Positions 34,054 through 43,053 of a stretch of 64,000 bases of DNA are shown here, piece by piece. The position numbers and the translations under genes were made by a program. The DNA lies in NCBI RefSeq assembly GCF_000744815.1, contig NZ_JQMQ01000005.1, positions 5,289,801 through 5,353,800 on the forward strand, in the 5' to 3' direction. Positions within the stretch are counted from its first letter, which is position 1. Every line of letters starts with the position of its first letter. Below the pieces are notes generated by a model. The model had not been told where the DNA came from, made no database searches, and worked only from the letters and a program-made list of their open reading frames with translations. The stretch comes from Phaeacidiphilus oryzae TH49 (lineage in GTDB: Bacteria > Actinomycetota > Actinomycetes > Streptomycetales > Streptomycetaceae).

Positions 34054-35238
34054 ATGTCCGCCTCCGGGCCGGACGCCCGCGGGCCGGAGGTCTCCGGGCC
34101 GGGCCGCCGGCTGGTCGTCGAGGCGGACGGCGGCTCGCGCGGCAACCCCGGCCCGGCCGGCTACGGCGCGCTGGTGCGGGACGCGGAGAGCGGTGAACTC
34201 CTCGCCGAGGAATGGGAGTTCCTCGGCGTCCGGACCAACAACCAGGCCGAGTACCAGGGCCTGATCGCCGGCCTGCGGGCGGCCCACACCGTCGATCCGG
34301 CGGCGGCGGTCACCGTCCGGATGGACTCCCGGCTGGTCGTCGAGCAGATGTCCGGCCGCTGGCGGATCTGGAACGAGACCCTCCGCGCCCTCGCCGCCGA
34401 GGCCCGCGCGGTCCACCCGCCCGAGGCGGTCGGCTACGAGTGGATCCCGCGCAAGCAGAACAAGCACGCCGACCGCCTCGCCAACCGCGCCATGGACGCG
34501 GGCGCGAAGCGCGGGCGCAGGGCGCCGCAGGCCACCGGGGTCGCCGGGACAGCCGCGGCCGCCGGGACCGCCGGGACAGCCGGGGCCGCCGCGGCCGCGT
34601 CGGAGCCGGGCCCGAGGGTGGTGGCCACCACCTTCCTCCTCCTCCGCCACGGCGCGACCGCCGTCACCGCGGAGAAACGCTTCTCTGGGATCGGCGACCC
34701 GCCCCTCGCCGCCGAGGGCCGCCGCCAGGCCGCCCGCGCCGCCGAGTCCGTCGCCACCGCCTACCCCGCGCCCGACGTCGTGATCAGCTCACCCCTGGCC
34801 CGCTGCCGCGCCACCGCCCAGGTGGCCGCCGACCGGCTCGGCGGGCTTCCGGTACTGGTCGAACCCGACCTCCGCGAGACCGACTTCGGCGCCTGGGAGG
34901 GCCTCACCTTCGCCGAGGCCGCACGGGAGCATCCAGCCGCGATGGAGGCCTGGCTCAACGACCCGGACGCGGCCCCGCCGGCCGGCGAGAGCTTCACCGA
35001 GGTCACCGAGCGCGTCGCGGCGGCCCGCGACCGCCTCCTCGCCGCGCACACCGGCCGGACCCTCCTGATCGTCAGCCACGTCACCCCGATCAAGACCCTG
35101 GTCCGCCTGGCCCTCGCCGCCGGCCCCGAGGCCCTCTACCGCATCGAACTGGCCGCCGCGTCCCTCACGGACCTCCGCTACTACTCCGACGGCCCGGTCT
35201 CCCTCCGCACCCTCAACGACACCGCGCACCTGCGCTGA
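34054..35238 (+). CDS. Bifunctional RNase HI/acid phosphatase (RNase H-CobC fusion)
   Basis: 394 residues. Residues about 18-150 are RNase HI with the catalytic acids in VEADGGSRGNPGPAGYG, NNQAEYQGLI and MDSRLVVEQM, ending KHADRLANRAMD. An Ala/Gly/Thr-rich linker (about 160-190) follows. Residues about 195-394 are a histidine phosphatase domain with LLRHGAT (phospho-His), SSPLARCRATAQ, ETDFGAWEGLTFAEA and IVSHVTPI. The fusion is well known in actinobacteria: it removes RNA from hybrids, and the CobC-like half can act on alpha-ribazole phosphate. Starts two bases after the zinc-ribbon gene's stop. Confidence 0.93.
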   Translation: MSASGPDARGPEVSGPGRRLVVEADGGSRGNPGPAGYGALVRDAESGELLAEEWEFLGVRTNNQAEYQGLIAGLRAAHTVDPAAAVTVRMDSRLVVEQMSGRWRIWNETLRALAAEARAVHPPEAVGYEWIPRKQNKHADRLANRAMDAGAKRGRRAPQATGVAGTAAAAGTAGTAGAAAAASEPGPRVVATTFLLLRHGATAVTAEKRFSGIGDPPLAAEGRRQAARAAESVATAYPAPDVVISSPLARCRATAQVAADRLGGLPVLVEPDLRETDFGAWEGLTFAEAAREHPAAMEAWLNDPDAAPPAGESFTEVTERVAAARDRLLAAHTGRTLLIVSHVTPIKTLVRLALAAGPEALYRIELAAASLTDLRYYSDGPVSLRTLNDTAHLR

Positions 35239-35253
35239 CGAGCCCGGCTCCCG

Positions 35254-35288
35254 AGCCCCGCGCAGGCTGCGGGGGATGCCCCGGGGCT
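35254..35288. terminator. Hairpin between convergent RNase H and yaaA genes
   Basis: AGCCCCG (35254-35260) and CGGGGCT (35282-35288) form a 7-bp stem around a 21-base loop, overlapping the stop codon of yaaA. Weak terminator candidate. Confidence 0.35.
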
Positions 35289-36099
35289 AGATCTCCGAGA
35301 CCACCACGTCCAGCGGGACGATTCCGCTCGGTGTCGCGGGGCCGACCTCTACCGTGTGCTTCAAGTCCCTCAGGGCGACGACGAGTTCGTCCGGTGAGAC
35401 CGGGTCCGCGCCCGACTCCAGCAGGGCGCGCAGCAGCCGTCCCTTGGTCGCCTTGTTGAAGTGGCTGACGACCGAGCGCTTCAGCACCCCGCCGACCTCG
35501 CGCTCGTGGAGCACCCGCACGGTCGCCGTCCGCCGGGCGACCTCGCCGGCCGGCTTCCAGGCCGCCGCGTAGGCGCCGGAGCGGAGGTCGAGCACCAGGC
35601 CGTCGCCCGAGGCCGCCGGCAGGGTGTCCGCAAGCGGCCGCTTCCAGTACGCGGCCAGCCCCTGCGGCTTCCCGCCCGGCCCCACCGGCAGGCCCTTGAC
35701 CCCGATCGAGCAGCGGTACGGCGGCACCCGGTCGTCCAGCCGCAGCGCGCCCCACAGTCCGGAGGCGACCAGCACGGACGAGGTCGCCCGCCGCCGCGCC
35801 TCCGGCCCGAGGGTGGCCAGTTCGAGGGCGTCGTACAGCACGCCGGTGTAGAGCTCGGCCGCCGGCAGCGTCGCCGCCTCCCGTAGTGCGGCGTTCCGCG
35901 CCAGCTCACCGGCCTGCCCCGGGCTCAGCCCGAGGACGTCCAGGGCCTGCTGCCCGCCCTCGGCGGACAGCGCGACCAGCGCGTCCAGCACCCGTTCCCG
36001 CGCCTCCCGCAGCCCCGGCAGCGACAGCCCGGCCGGATCCAGCCGCGGGCCCCCGCCCGTTCCGGCCTTCCCCTCCGACGGCGGCAACAGGACCAGCAC
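35287..36099 (-). CDS. yaaA: YaaA-family peroxide stress protein
   Basis: 270 residues of the UPF0246/YaaA family. It starts with the diagnostic LVLLPPSEGK and continues with LYTGVLYDAL, VLVASGLWGALRLDDRVPPYRCSI, YWKRPL, VLDLRSGAYAAAW and VVSHFNKATKGRLLRALL. In E. coli YaaA limits free iron and DNA damage under peroxide stress. I chose the GTG at 36099 (GAGGAG seven bases upstream) instead of a longer frame running through the promoter region. Transcribed away from the alpha-galactosidase gene. Confidence 0.9.
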   Translation of the reverse strand: MLVLLPPSEGKAGTGGGPRLDPAGLSLPGLREARERVLDALVALSAEGGQQALDVLGLSPGQAGELARNAALREAATLPAAELYTGVLYDALELATLGPEARRRATSSVLVASGLWGALRLDDRVPPYRCSIGVKGLPVGPGGKPQGLAAYWKRPLADTLPAASGDGLVLDLRSGAYAAAWKPAGEVARRTATVRVLHEREVGGVLKRSVVSHFNKATKGRLLRALLESGADPVSPDELVVALRDLKHTVEVGPATPSGIVPLDVVVSEI

Positions 36100-36293
36100 G
36101 GCAGCGCTCCTCAGAATCTCCGGACGACCGATCCACGGTACCGGACCAACAACCGGCAACAGCAACGCACGAACCCGGTGTGCTCTCTTGACCCGTCCTG
36201 TGTGCTGCGCTTCTGTGTTCTTTACGTTCTGCACAAAGCGCACCAGCACCAGCACCTCCCGCTCACACCACATCTGGCACCGGCAGGAGAACC

Positions 36294-38462
36294 ATGCGCA
36301 TGCGCACTTCCCACCCCCAGCGCCACCCCCGTCGCAGGCGGCGCACCGCCGCCGCCCTCCTCGCCTCCGCGGCCCTCACCGCGGCCCCCCTGATCGGCCT
36401 GACCGCCGCTCAGATCGCGAGCCCGACCCCCGCCGCCGCCCTCGACAACGGCCTGGCCCGCACGCCCCCCATGGGCTGGAACGACTGGAACGCCTTCGGC
36501 TGCAAGGTCAGCGCGAGCCTGGTCGAGCAGACCGCCGACAAGATCGTCTCCAGCGGGATGAAGGCCGCCGGCTACCAGTACGTCAACATCGACGACTGCT
36601 GGATGAGCCCCGACCGCAGCGCCACCGGCCACCTCGTCCCGGACCCGGCCAAGTTCCCGGACGGCATCAAGCCGGTCGCCGACTACGTCCACAGCAAGGG
36701 CCTGAAGCTCGGCATCTACGAGACGGCCGGCACCAAGACCTGCGCCGGCTTCCCGGCCAGCCTCGGCCACGAGCAGACCGACGCCCAGGACTTCGCCGAC
36801 TGGGGCGTCGACTACCTCAAGTACGACAACTGCAACAACCAGGGCCTGCCCGCCGAGCCGCGCTACACGACCATGCGGGACGCCTTGGCCGCCACCGGCC
36901 GCCCGATCCTCTACAGCCTCTGCTCCTGGGGCCAGGAGTCGGTGTGGACCTGGGGGGCCGCGATCGGCAACTCCTGGCGCACCACCGGCGACATCCGCCC
37001 GACCTTCTCCTCGATGCTGTCGATCTTCCACCAGAACGTCGGCCTGGCCCAGTACGCCGGCCCCGGCGCCTGGAACGACCCCGACATGCTGGAGGTCGGC
37101 AACGGGATGAGCGCGACCGAGGACCGCAGCGAGTTCTCGCTCTGGTCCGAGATGGCCGCGCCCCTCCTCTCCGGCACCGATCTGCGCAGCGCCTCGGCGC
37201 AGACCCTCTCGATCTACACCAACAAGGACGTCATCGCCGTCGACCAGGACCCGCTGGGCAAGCAGGGCACCGAGGTCGCCTCCCAGAACGGCCTGGACGT
37301 GCTGGCCAAGCCGCTCGCCGACGGCAGCGTCGCGGTGGCCCTCTTCAACGAGAACGCCGCCCCGGCCACCATCTCCACCACCGCGGCCGCGGTCGGCCTC
37401 CCGCACGCCGCCTCCTACGCCCTCAAGGATCTGTGGAGCAAGCGGACCACCTCCTCCGGCGGCCGGATCTCCGCGAACGTCCCCGGCCACGGCACGGTGA
37501 TGTACCGGGTGCGCGGCGAGAACGCACCGGCGTACCCGTCCAACACGGTGCTGGACGAGCAGTTCCCGCAGATCGCCGCCGCCGGGCAGAGCGGCACGGC
37601 GGTGTCCACCTTCACCAACGACGGCCTGGAGCCGGTCACCGGCGTCCACCTCGGCGTGAGCACCCCTAGCGGCTGGAGCGCGAGCGCCCTCGGCGCCAGC
37701 GCCTTCCCGGCGGTCGCCCCCGGCGCCACCGTCAGCGCGAGGTTCCGGGTCACCGCGCCCAGCACGGCGAGCGCGCCGATCCTCACCACGGAGCTGTCCG
37801 GCACCGCCCGCTACGCCTGGCGCGACCGGCAGCTCGGCACCGCCTCCGGTCCGACCACCGAGCGGATCGCCTTCCCGGTCCAGGCCCCCTGGAAGACCTT
37901 CACCAGCACCACCGACCCGGTCCTCTACGGCCAGTCCGGCACCCGCCTCGGCGTCTACGGCGACGGCGCCGACACCTACGGCTCCACCGAGCAGTACTCC
38001 GCCGTCTACCAGCCGGGCCTGGAGCACGACGGCTCGACGACCACCGTCGAGGTCACCGCGCAGGCGGACACCAACGAGTGGGCCAAGTCCGGGATCATGG
38101 TCCGCAACGACGTCACCAAGCCCGGCTCGGCCGCGGGCTACGTGATCCTGGTGGCCACCCCCGGCGACGGCTACGCCCTCCAGTGGGACAGCGACGGCAA
38201 CGGCCAGCTGGACCAGAACATCAACGTCAACCAGGGCGCCGGCACCGGGGTCGGCTCGACGGTCTACCCGGTCTGGCTGCGGCTGACCCGCTCCGGCGAC
38301 AGCTACACCGGCGCGTACTCCACCGACGGCACCAACTGGACCACCATCGGCACGGCCACCGCGCCGGGTGCCGCCGCGAACCAGGACACCGCCCTCTTCA
38401 CCACCTCGCACGAGGCGGGCCTGCCGGGCGAGGCCGACTTCGACCACTTCACCCAGAACTAG
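36294..38462 (+). CDS. Secreted GH27 alpha-galactosidase with accessory domains
   Basis: 722 residues. A signal peptide with an Arg-rich start (RRRRRTAAALLASAALTAAPLIG) is cleaved near ASPTPAAA. The GH27 catalytic barrel begins LARTPPMGWNDWNAF; the nucleophile is Asp178 in YLKYDNC and the acid/base is Asp264 in WNDPDML. A beta-sandwich C domain follows to about 410, then an NEW3-like galactose-binding-associated domain (about 430-510) and a DUF1349-like concanavalin fold (about 530-722). It would release terminal alpha-galactose from plant galactomannans or raffinose-type sugars outside the cell. ATG with GGAG upstream. Single gene ended by a strong hairpin. Confidence 0.93.
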   Translation: MRMRTSHPQRHPRRRRRTAAALLASAALTAAPLIGLTAAQIASPTPAAALDNGLARTPPMGWNDWNAFGCKVSASLVEQTADKIVSSGMKAAGYQYVNIDDCWMSPDRSATGHLVPDPAKFPDGIKPVADYVHSKGLKLGIYETAGTKTCAGFPASLGHEQTDAQDFADWGVDYLKYDNCNNQGLPAEPRYTTMRDALAATGRPILYSLCSWGQESVWTWGAAIGNSWRTTGDIRPTFSSMLSIFHQNVGLAQYAGPGAWNDPDMLEVGNGMSATEDRSEFSLWSEMAAPLLSGTDLRSASAQTLSIYTNKDVIAVDQDPLGKQGTEVASQNGLDVLAKPLADGSVAVALFNENAAPATISTTAAAVGLPHAASYALKDLWSKRTTSSGGRISANVPGHGTVMYRVRGENAPAYPSNTVLDEQFPQIAAAGQSGTAVSTFTNDGLEPVTGVHLGVSTPSGWSASALGASAFPAVAPGATVSARFRVTAPSTASAPILTTELSGTARYAWRDRQLGTASGPTTERIAFPVQAPWKTFTSTTDPVLYGQSGTRLGVYGDGADTYGSTEQYSAVYQPGLEHDGSTTTVEVTAQADTNEWAKSGIMVRNDVTKPGSAAGYVILVATPGDGYALQWDSDGNGQLDQNINVNQGAGTGVGSTVYPVWLRLTRSGDSYTGAYSTDGTNWTTIGTATAPGAAANQDTALFTTSHEAGLPGEADFDHFTQN

Positions 38463-38479
38463 GAACCGCGCGCACGACG

Positions 38480-38508
38480 ACGGGTCCGGCCGCCTCGGCC
38501 GGGCCCGT
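38480..38508. terminator. Bidirectional terminator hairpin
   Basis: A 13-bp stem, ACGGGTCCGGCCG (38480-38492) with CGGCCGGGCCCGT (38496-38508), one wobble pair and a 3-base loop. It lies 18 bases after the alpha-galactosidase stop and abuts the stop of the convergent gene. Confidence 0.75.
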
Positions 38509-39203
38509 CAGCCTGTGCAGAGGGTCAGCAGGACGAACTGCACGCAACCCGCCGGGTCGGTCCGCGTCGTGGTGGGGCTCGTGGTGGGAGCCGTGGTGGG
38601 AGCCGGTGTCGGCTTTGCCGAGGCGGGTGCGGACGCGGGCGCCGAGGGAGGCGTCGAGGCGGGCGGGGTCGCCGTCGAGCTCGGCGCCGCGGGCGGCGTA
38701 GGCGTCGCCGTCGGCTTCGGCGTGGCGGTCGCGGTCGCGGTCCGCGTCGGCTTCGGTGTCGACGACGACGGCGGTGGCTGGGGCGCGGGGGAGGCCGGCG
38801 CTGTCGAGCCGGCCCCGGTGCTCGGTGCCGTGGCCGTCGACGGCGTTGCCGAACTCCCGCTGGGGGAAGTTGAGTTGGAGGTCGGCGGGGCGGCGGGGGA
38901 CGAGGCCGTGGGAGCACTGGAGGGCGCGGCCGACGCCCGGGCAGAGGCGGCCGCTGTCGGTGGCACCGCCGAGGCGCCCCCCGTCCGCCGCCCGCCGCCC
39001 ACAGCGCTCCCGTTCGTCCTCTCGCTCCCGCCCCCGGTCGCCGCCCCGCCGCCGGTACGCGGTGCGCTCAACTGCCCCCTGTGGGCGGAGCCGGCCGACT
39101 CGGCGGAGGCCGCCGCCGGCCCGCTTCCGCCGGTTCCGGTCAGTCCGAGGGCCACCGCACCCACCGCCGCGAGGCCGGCCACTCCGGCGGCGCCGGCCAG
39201 CAC
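38508..39203 (-). CDS. Membrane and Ser/Thr/Pro-rich tail, out of frame with the ECF sigma gene
   Basis: About 231 residues if started at the GTG at 39203, which has no ribosome-binding site. It begins with a TM helix (TVLAGAAGVAGLAAVGAVALGLTG) followed by about 180 residues of Ser/Thr/Pro/Ala (PTPAPTTAPTTSPTTT), as in wall-spanning stalks, and ends GCVQFVLLTLCTG. The open frame continues upstream beyond the GTG into the sigma-factor region. The best reading is that this is the C-terminal half of the upstream sigma/anti-sigma fusion, separated by a -1 frame change between about 39270 and 39320. A separate overlapping gene is the alternative. Confidence 0.55.
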   Translation of the reverse strand: MLAGAAGVAGLAAVGAVALGLTGTGGSGPAAASAESAGSAHRGQLSAPRTGGGAATGGGSERTNGSAVGGGRRTGGASAVPPTAAASARASAAPSSAPTASSPAAPPTSNSTSPSGSSATPSTATAPSTGAGSTAPASPAPQPPPSSSTPKPTRTATATATPKPTATPTPPAAPSSTATPPASTPPSAPASAPASAKPTPAPTTAPTTSPTTTRTDPAGCVQFVLLTLCTG

Positions 39204-40186
39204 CGTCCGCCGTCCGCCCGCGAATCCGTGCCGGAGCGCGTGCCGGCCGTGCCGAGCCGCACGGCCGGCCGACGCCCCGCCGCCGCCCCACCGGTGCCCG
39301 CCGCGCCGGCCAGCAGGAGGCGGGCACCGCCGCCCGCCAGCAGCGCCAGCAGCGCCGGTCCGAGGAGAGCCGGCAGCCGCCGGTTCGCCTGCTCCAGCAT
39401 CAGCAGCCGGTCGCGGCAATCGGCGCACCAGGCCGCGTGGTCGCGCAGGGCCTCGGCCCGCCGTTCCGCCGCGGTTCCGCGCACCAGCCCGGGCATCCGT
39501 TCCCAGTGCCGTGCGCACTCGGGGTCCGCCGGCCGCCCGGGAAGCGCCCGCAGGAACGCCTGCCGCAGCCCCTCCCGGGCCCGGTGGAGGAGCGCGGAGG
39601 CGGCGTTCGCATTGGTGCCGAGCTCGGCGCCGACCCCCGCCGGCGACAGGTCCTCCACCTCCGCCAGCCACAGCGCACGCGCCCAGCGCCGCGGAAGCTG
39701 CCCGACGAGTTCGCTGAGCAGCGCTGTGTAGGCGACCCGCTGGCCGGGGTCGTCGGCGGCGGGGCCGGCGGTGCCGACCGCCGCCGGCCAGGCCTGCGGA
39801 TCCCGCGGCAGCTCCTCGTCGGCCCGGCGGACGGTGTGCGCCAGATTGCGGATCGTGGTGTGGAGATAGGCCGGGAGGTCGTCGACCGGATGGCCGCCGG
39901 ATATCCGGCGCCAGACGCGGAAGTGCGCCTCGGCGGCGAGGTCCTCGGCCAGCCAGCCGTTGCCGGTGAGGCTGCGGGCGTAGGCGACGAGCTGCGGCTG
40001 GTGCTCCCGGTAGACCCGGGCGTACTCCTCCACCGACACCGTGGCCGCGCCCGCCGCTGTGGGCGCTGCCGCCGCGCCCGCCACCATGGACGCTGTAGCC
40101 GCCGCTGTGGTCGCCGTGGACCGCGTGGCTGCCGTGGGCGACCCGTCCGGTCGGCTGCCCGTGCTGCTGCCCTGGTTCTCGTCCAC
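39140..40186 (-). CDS. ECF sigma factor with fused zinc-finger anti-sigma-like domain
   Basis: 348 residues in this frame. Region 2 (YREHQPQLVAYARSLTGNGWLAEDLAAEAHFRVWR) and region 4 (LLSELVGQLPRRWARALWLAEVEDLSPAGVGAELGTNANAASALLHRAREGLRQAF) make an ECF sigma-70 factor. They are followed by HAAWCADC, the HxxxCxxC of ZAS anti-sigma domains, and a TM helix (LLGPALLALLAGGGARLLLAG). After that the frame becomes Arg-rich and unconvincing, and a better continuation exists in the -1 frame (next gene). GTG at 40186 with AAGGG eight bases upstream. Fused sigma/anti-sigma proteins are known in actinobacteria and would sense envelope signals. Confidence 0.78.
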   Translation of the reverse strand: MDENQGSSTGSRPDGSPTAATRSTATTAAATASMVAGAAAAPTAAGAATVSVEEYARVYREHQPQLVAYARSLTGNGWLAEDLAAEAHFRVWRRISGGHPVDDLPAYLHTTIRNLAHTVRRADEELPRDPQAWPAAVGTAGPAADDPGQRVAYTALLSELVGQLPRRWARALWLAEVEDLSPAGVGAELGTNANAASALLHRAREGLRQAFLRALPGRPADPECARHWERMPGLVRGTAAERRAEALRDHAAWCADCRDRLLMLEQANRRLPALLGPALLALLAGGGARLLLAGAAGTGGAAAGRRPAVRLGTAGTRSGTDSRADGGRCWPAPPEWPASRRWVRWPSD

Positions 40187-40291
40187 CCGCGCGCGGCCCT
40201 TCGGTACGACCACTCGCGGCTGCGAATGGCGCTGAATGTCTCTGTTGTCCGGTCGACCGCACCGAGTCAAACGAGCCCTGGCGCTGCTGGC

Positions 40292-40307
40292 TATGACCCA
40301 GATCACA
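40292..40307. promoter_or_regulatory. CRP-like palindrome upstream of the ssgA-like gene
   Basis: TATGACCCAGATCACA matches the CRP-type TGTGA-N6-TCACA at all but one position. It lies about 90 bp upstream of the SsgA-like gene and between it and the divergent sigma-factor gene. Only one site; chance occurrence cannot be excluded. Confidence 0.3.
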
Positions 40308-40392
40308 AAACCGGCAGCCGAAATCCGCGTAAGCGGAGCGGTCTCTTCCGGGTCTCCCTTTCGCGCAATGCTACGAAAGGAGGCGGAACCCC

Positions 40393-40860
40393 ATGCCCAC
40401 CCCCATCGACCGCCCGGTCCGGGCCGCCCTGATCGCCGCCACCGGCAGCTGGACGGAGACCGACGTGGTCCTCCGCTACCGCCCGGCCGACCCCTTCGCC
40501 TTCCGCATGCTCTTCCCCCCCGATGTCGGCCTGAACGAGCGGGCGACCGAGTGGATCCTCTCCCGCGAGCTGCTCGCCGCCGGGCTGAACGCCCCCGCCG
40601 GACTCGGCGACGTCCACATCTGGCCGTGCGGCCAGCACAGCACCGTGGTCGAGCTGAGCGCCGCGGAGGGCACCGCCCGGCTCGCCTTCGTCACCGAGGA
40701 GCTGCGTGCCTTCCTCCGGGCCAGCTACGTCGCCGTCCCCTGGGGCGGCGAGTCCTTCCATCTCGACCTCGACCGGGCCCTGGACCTCCTGTGGCGGCAG
40801 GCGGCGCCTCCTCCAGACAGGGGGAGTTTCGGAGTGTCGGACGGGCTCTACGACGCCTGA
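40393..40860 (+). CDS. SsgA-like sporulation and cell-division protein (SALP)
   Basis: 155 residues of the SsgA/SsgB family, found only in morphologically complex actinomycetes. Recognisable strings are VVLRYRPADPFAFRMLFPP, WILSRELLAAGL, GDVHIWPCG, VVELSAAEGTARLAFVTEELRAFLRASYVAVPWGGE. These proteins bind septum sites and guide sporulation-specific cell division and wall remodelling. The ATG has a strong AAAGGAGG upstream. Divergent from the ECF sigma gene and followed by a SpoIIE-type phosphatase gene, so the area may be developmental. Which SALP paralogue it is cannot be decided from sequence alone. Confidence 0.92.
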   Translation: MPTPIDRPVRAALIAATGSWTETDVVLRYRPADPFAFRMLFPPDVGLNERATEWILSRELLAAGLNAPAGLGDVHIWPCGQHSTVVELSAAEGTARLAFVTEELRAFLRASYVAVPWGGESFHLDLDRALDLLWRQAAPPPDRGSFGVSDGLYDA

Positions 40861-40980
40861 CGGCCCGGCTCACCAGTATCGGTTGCGGTCGCACCGTCGA
40901 AAGGCGAGGCGGAATCCGGGTTCGAGACGCGGGGCGGAACACGGGTCGTCGCCCGGCCCGGAACAGAGGAGGCCGCAGTC

Positions 40981-42264
40981 ATGCCACGCCGGCGAGATCC
41001 GGAGGAGGTCAGCGAGCCGATCCTCACCCGCCTCCGCAGCGAGGCGTGGGTGCTGCCGGTCGCCGTCCTGGTCGGGGTGGTGCTGGTCGGCGAGCTGAGC
41101 GGGCCGCAACTCAGGGTCGCCAACTGGCTGCTGCTGGCGCCGCTGCTGGCCGCCGGGGTGTGCACGCCGCCCGTGACCGCCGCCCTGGGAGTGCTGGTGC
41201 TGGCCACCAACCGGCTGGTGAACGCCTTCGTCCCGACCGCACACCTGCGGATGGAGGACTTCGCCCTGGCCGTCGTGGCGGTGCTGCTCTCGATCACCGT
41301 CTCGCTGCTCCGGGCCAGCGCCCACGACTATCTGGAGCGCCTGCAGGGCGCGGCGGAGACCACCCGGCAGGTGGTGCTGCGCAGGGTCCCGCCCGGCTGG
41401 GGCGGGATCGACTCGGCCGCCCGCTACCTGGCCGCAGACGCCGAGGCCCGGGTGGGCGGCGACTTCTACGAGGTGCTGGCCACCCCGTTCGGCGCCCGGG
41501 TGCTGCTCGGCGACGTCCAGGGCAAGGGCCTGCCCGCGGTGACCACCGCCGGCGCCATGGTCGGCGCCTTCCGCGAGGCCGGTTACCACGAGCGGGACCT
41601 GGCGGTCGTCGCCGACCGGATGGAGGTCCGCCTCGGGCGGGACAACCGGCTGCGCGCCGAACTCGGCGAGACCTCGGAGCGCTTCGCCACCGCCGTGATC
41701 CTCGCCTTCCCGGAGGAGGACCAGGACCACGTCCAGGTGGTGAACTTCGGCCACGAGGGCCCGCTGGCGATCGGCCCGCAGGGGGTGCGGCGGCTGCCGC
41801 AGGCGCAGGGGCCGCCGCTCGGCATGGCCGAACTGGCCGGCGGGATGCCGCCGGTCGACCGGGTCCCGCTCGGTCCCGACGAGACCGTCCTCCTCTACAC
41901 GGACGGCACCAGCGAGGCCCGCGACCGCCGCGGCCGGTTCTTCCCGGTGCGCGACTGGCTGGAGGCCCGGACGGGGGAGTATCCCGACGGCGTCGCCCCC
42001 GCCGAACTGCTGACCCGGCTGGTCGAGGCGCTCCTCGCCCACACCGGCGGCCGCCTCGGCGACGACACCGCGCTGCTCGCCGTCCGCCGGCTGCCGGCCG
42101 GCTCGCGGCCGCCGTGCTCGGCGTCGCTACCGGGGGCGGGGAGCGGCCTGGGCTCCCTGGCGCAACGCCGGGCCGACGCCGCCGAACGTTCCGCCGGCGC
42201 CCGCGACGCAGGCGGCGCCGGGGGCGCCCACGACCCCGAGGATCCCCCGTTCCCTGGCGCCTGA
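40981..42264 (+). CDS. Membrane-bound PP2C/SpoIIE-family protein phosphatase
   Basis: 427 residues. Three or four TM segments (WVLPVAVLVGVVLVGEL, WLLLAPLLAAGVC, AALGVLVLATNRL, FALAVVAVLLSITVSLL) occupy residues 20-115, then a linker helix and a SpoIIE phosphatase domain. Metal-binding motifs are complete: VGGDFYE, LLGDVQGKG, FGHEGPL, YTDGTSEAR and LGDDTALL. Such enzymes dephosphorylate anti-anti-sigma factors and so release sigma factors. After about residue 370 an Ala/Gly-rich tail follows. Lies 120 bases after the SsgA-like gene, which suits a developmental or stress-signalling role. Confidence 0.9.
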   Translation: MPRRRDPEEVSEPILTRLRSEAWVLPVAVLVGVVLVGELSGPQLRVANWLLLAPLLAAGVCTPPVTAALGVLVLATNRLVNAFVPTAHLRMEDFALAVVAVLLSITVSLLRASAHDYLERLQGAAETTRQVVLRRVPPGWGGIDSAARYLAADAEARVGGDFYEVLATPFGARVLLGDVQGKGLPAVTTAGAMVGAFREAGYHERDLAVVADRMEVRLGRDNRLRAELGETSERFATAVILAFPEEDQDHVQVVNFGHEGPLAIGPQGVRRLPQAQGPPLGMAELAGGMPPVDRVPLGPDETVLLYTDGTSEARDRRGRFFPVRDWLEARTGEYPDGVAPAELLTRLVEALLAHTGGRLGDDTALLAVRRLPAGSRPPCSASLPGAGSGLGSLAQRRADAAERSAGARDAGGAGGAHDPEDPPFPGA

Positions 42265-42415
42265 CGGCCGCCCTGCCCTGCGGCCGCTCGCGCCCGCGGC
42301 CGCGCCTCGGCCCGCGACCCCTTTACCGTCGCCCCGGGCCCCGGGCCCTGGACGACTCGTCTCCCGTCCCCGTCCCCGCCCTCGTCTCCCGTCCCCGTCC
42401 CCCGTCCTGGCCGGA

Positions 42416-42964
42416 TCACCCCTGCCCGTACGGCACCGCCTCGCGGGCGGTGCGCAGCGCGCGGCCCCACCACTCCAGTTGGTCCAGCATCCCCTTGGCC
42501 GCCCCCTCGACGACGGTGGGGTCGTGCGGCGCGCCGTCCTCGTCGAAGCAGGACCAGGCGCCGTGGAAGCTGACACTGTCCCGGACCGTCATCGCGTGCA
42601 GTTCCGCGAAGACCAGCCGCAGCTGCTCGACGGCGCGCAGCCCGCCGCCGATCCCGCCATAGGAGACGAAGCCGACCGGCTTCGCCTGCCACTGGGTGTA
42701 GTGGGCGTCCACGGCCTCCTTGAGCGGGGCGGGGAAGCTGTGGTTGTACTCCGGCGTCACCACCACATAGGCCTCCGCGGCCGCCAGCCGCGGTGTCACC
42801 TCGTCCCCCCGCACTCCGTCCACCAGGTCGAGGACGTCCAGCTCGATCCCGGTCCGCTGCTCGGCGAGCCGCCGGAACCAGCCGGCCACCACCGGCGCGA
42901 AGCGCCCCTCCCGGGTGCTGCCGATGATCATCGCCACCCGCAGCGGCGAGTCGGTCTCGGACAT
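42416..42964 (-). CDS. NADPH-dependent FMN reductase
   Basis: 182 residues of the flavodoxin-fold NADPH:FMN reductase family. The phosphate loop is IIGSTREGRFAPVVAGWF. VVTPEYNHSFPAPLKEAVD is the classic FMN-binding motif, followed by KPVGFVSYGGIGGGLRAVEQLR. It reduces FMN, quinones or azo compounds using NADPH. ATG with GGAGG upstream. Divergent from a TetR gene with an operator array in the 116-bp gap, so expression is likely controlled by that repressor. Confidence 0.92.
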   Translation of the reverse strand: MSETDSPLRVAMIIGSTREGRFAPVVAGWFRRLAEQRTGIELDVLDLVDGVRGDEVTPRLAAAEAYVVVTPEYNHSFPAPLKEAVDAHYTQWQAKPVGFVSYGGIGGGLRAVEQLRLVFAELHAMTVRDSVSFHGAWSCFDEDGAPHDPTVVEGAAKGMLDQLEWWGRALRTAREAVPYGQG

Positions 42965-43014
42965 GGGTCATCCCCTCCTCCTGGCGGCCTCCGTTCGTCG
43001 GTCGCCTCCGCTAA

Positions 43015-43053
43015 AGTACAACGGAGATGGCAATAATTACAACGACCGTTGTA
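43015..43053. promoter_or_regulatory. Operator of the divergent TetR/FMN-reductase pair
   Basis: TACAACGACCGTTGTA (43038-43053) is a 16-bp palindrome with two central bases. A further half-site, AGTACAACGG (43015-43024), is the exact complement of CCGTTGTACT (43046-43055). On the minus strand TTGTAA and TACTTT with an 18-base spacer overlap these sites, so the repressor would cover the FMN-reductase promoter. Confidence 0.7.

Noticed and set aside
36222..38447. 741-codon minus-strand frame across the alpha-galactosidase gene
   Set aside because: Entirely antisense to a clear GH27 enzyme with catalytic motifs; Val/Gly/Arg-rich shadow sequence.
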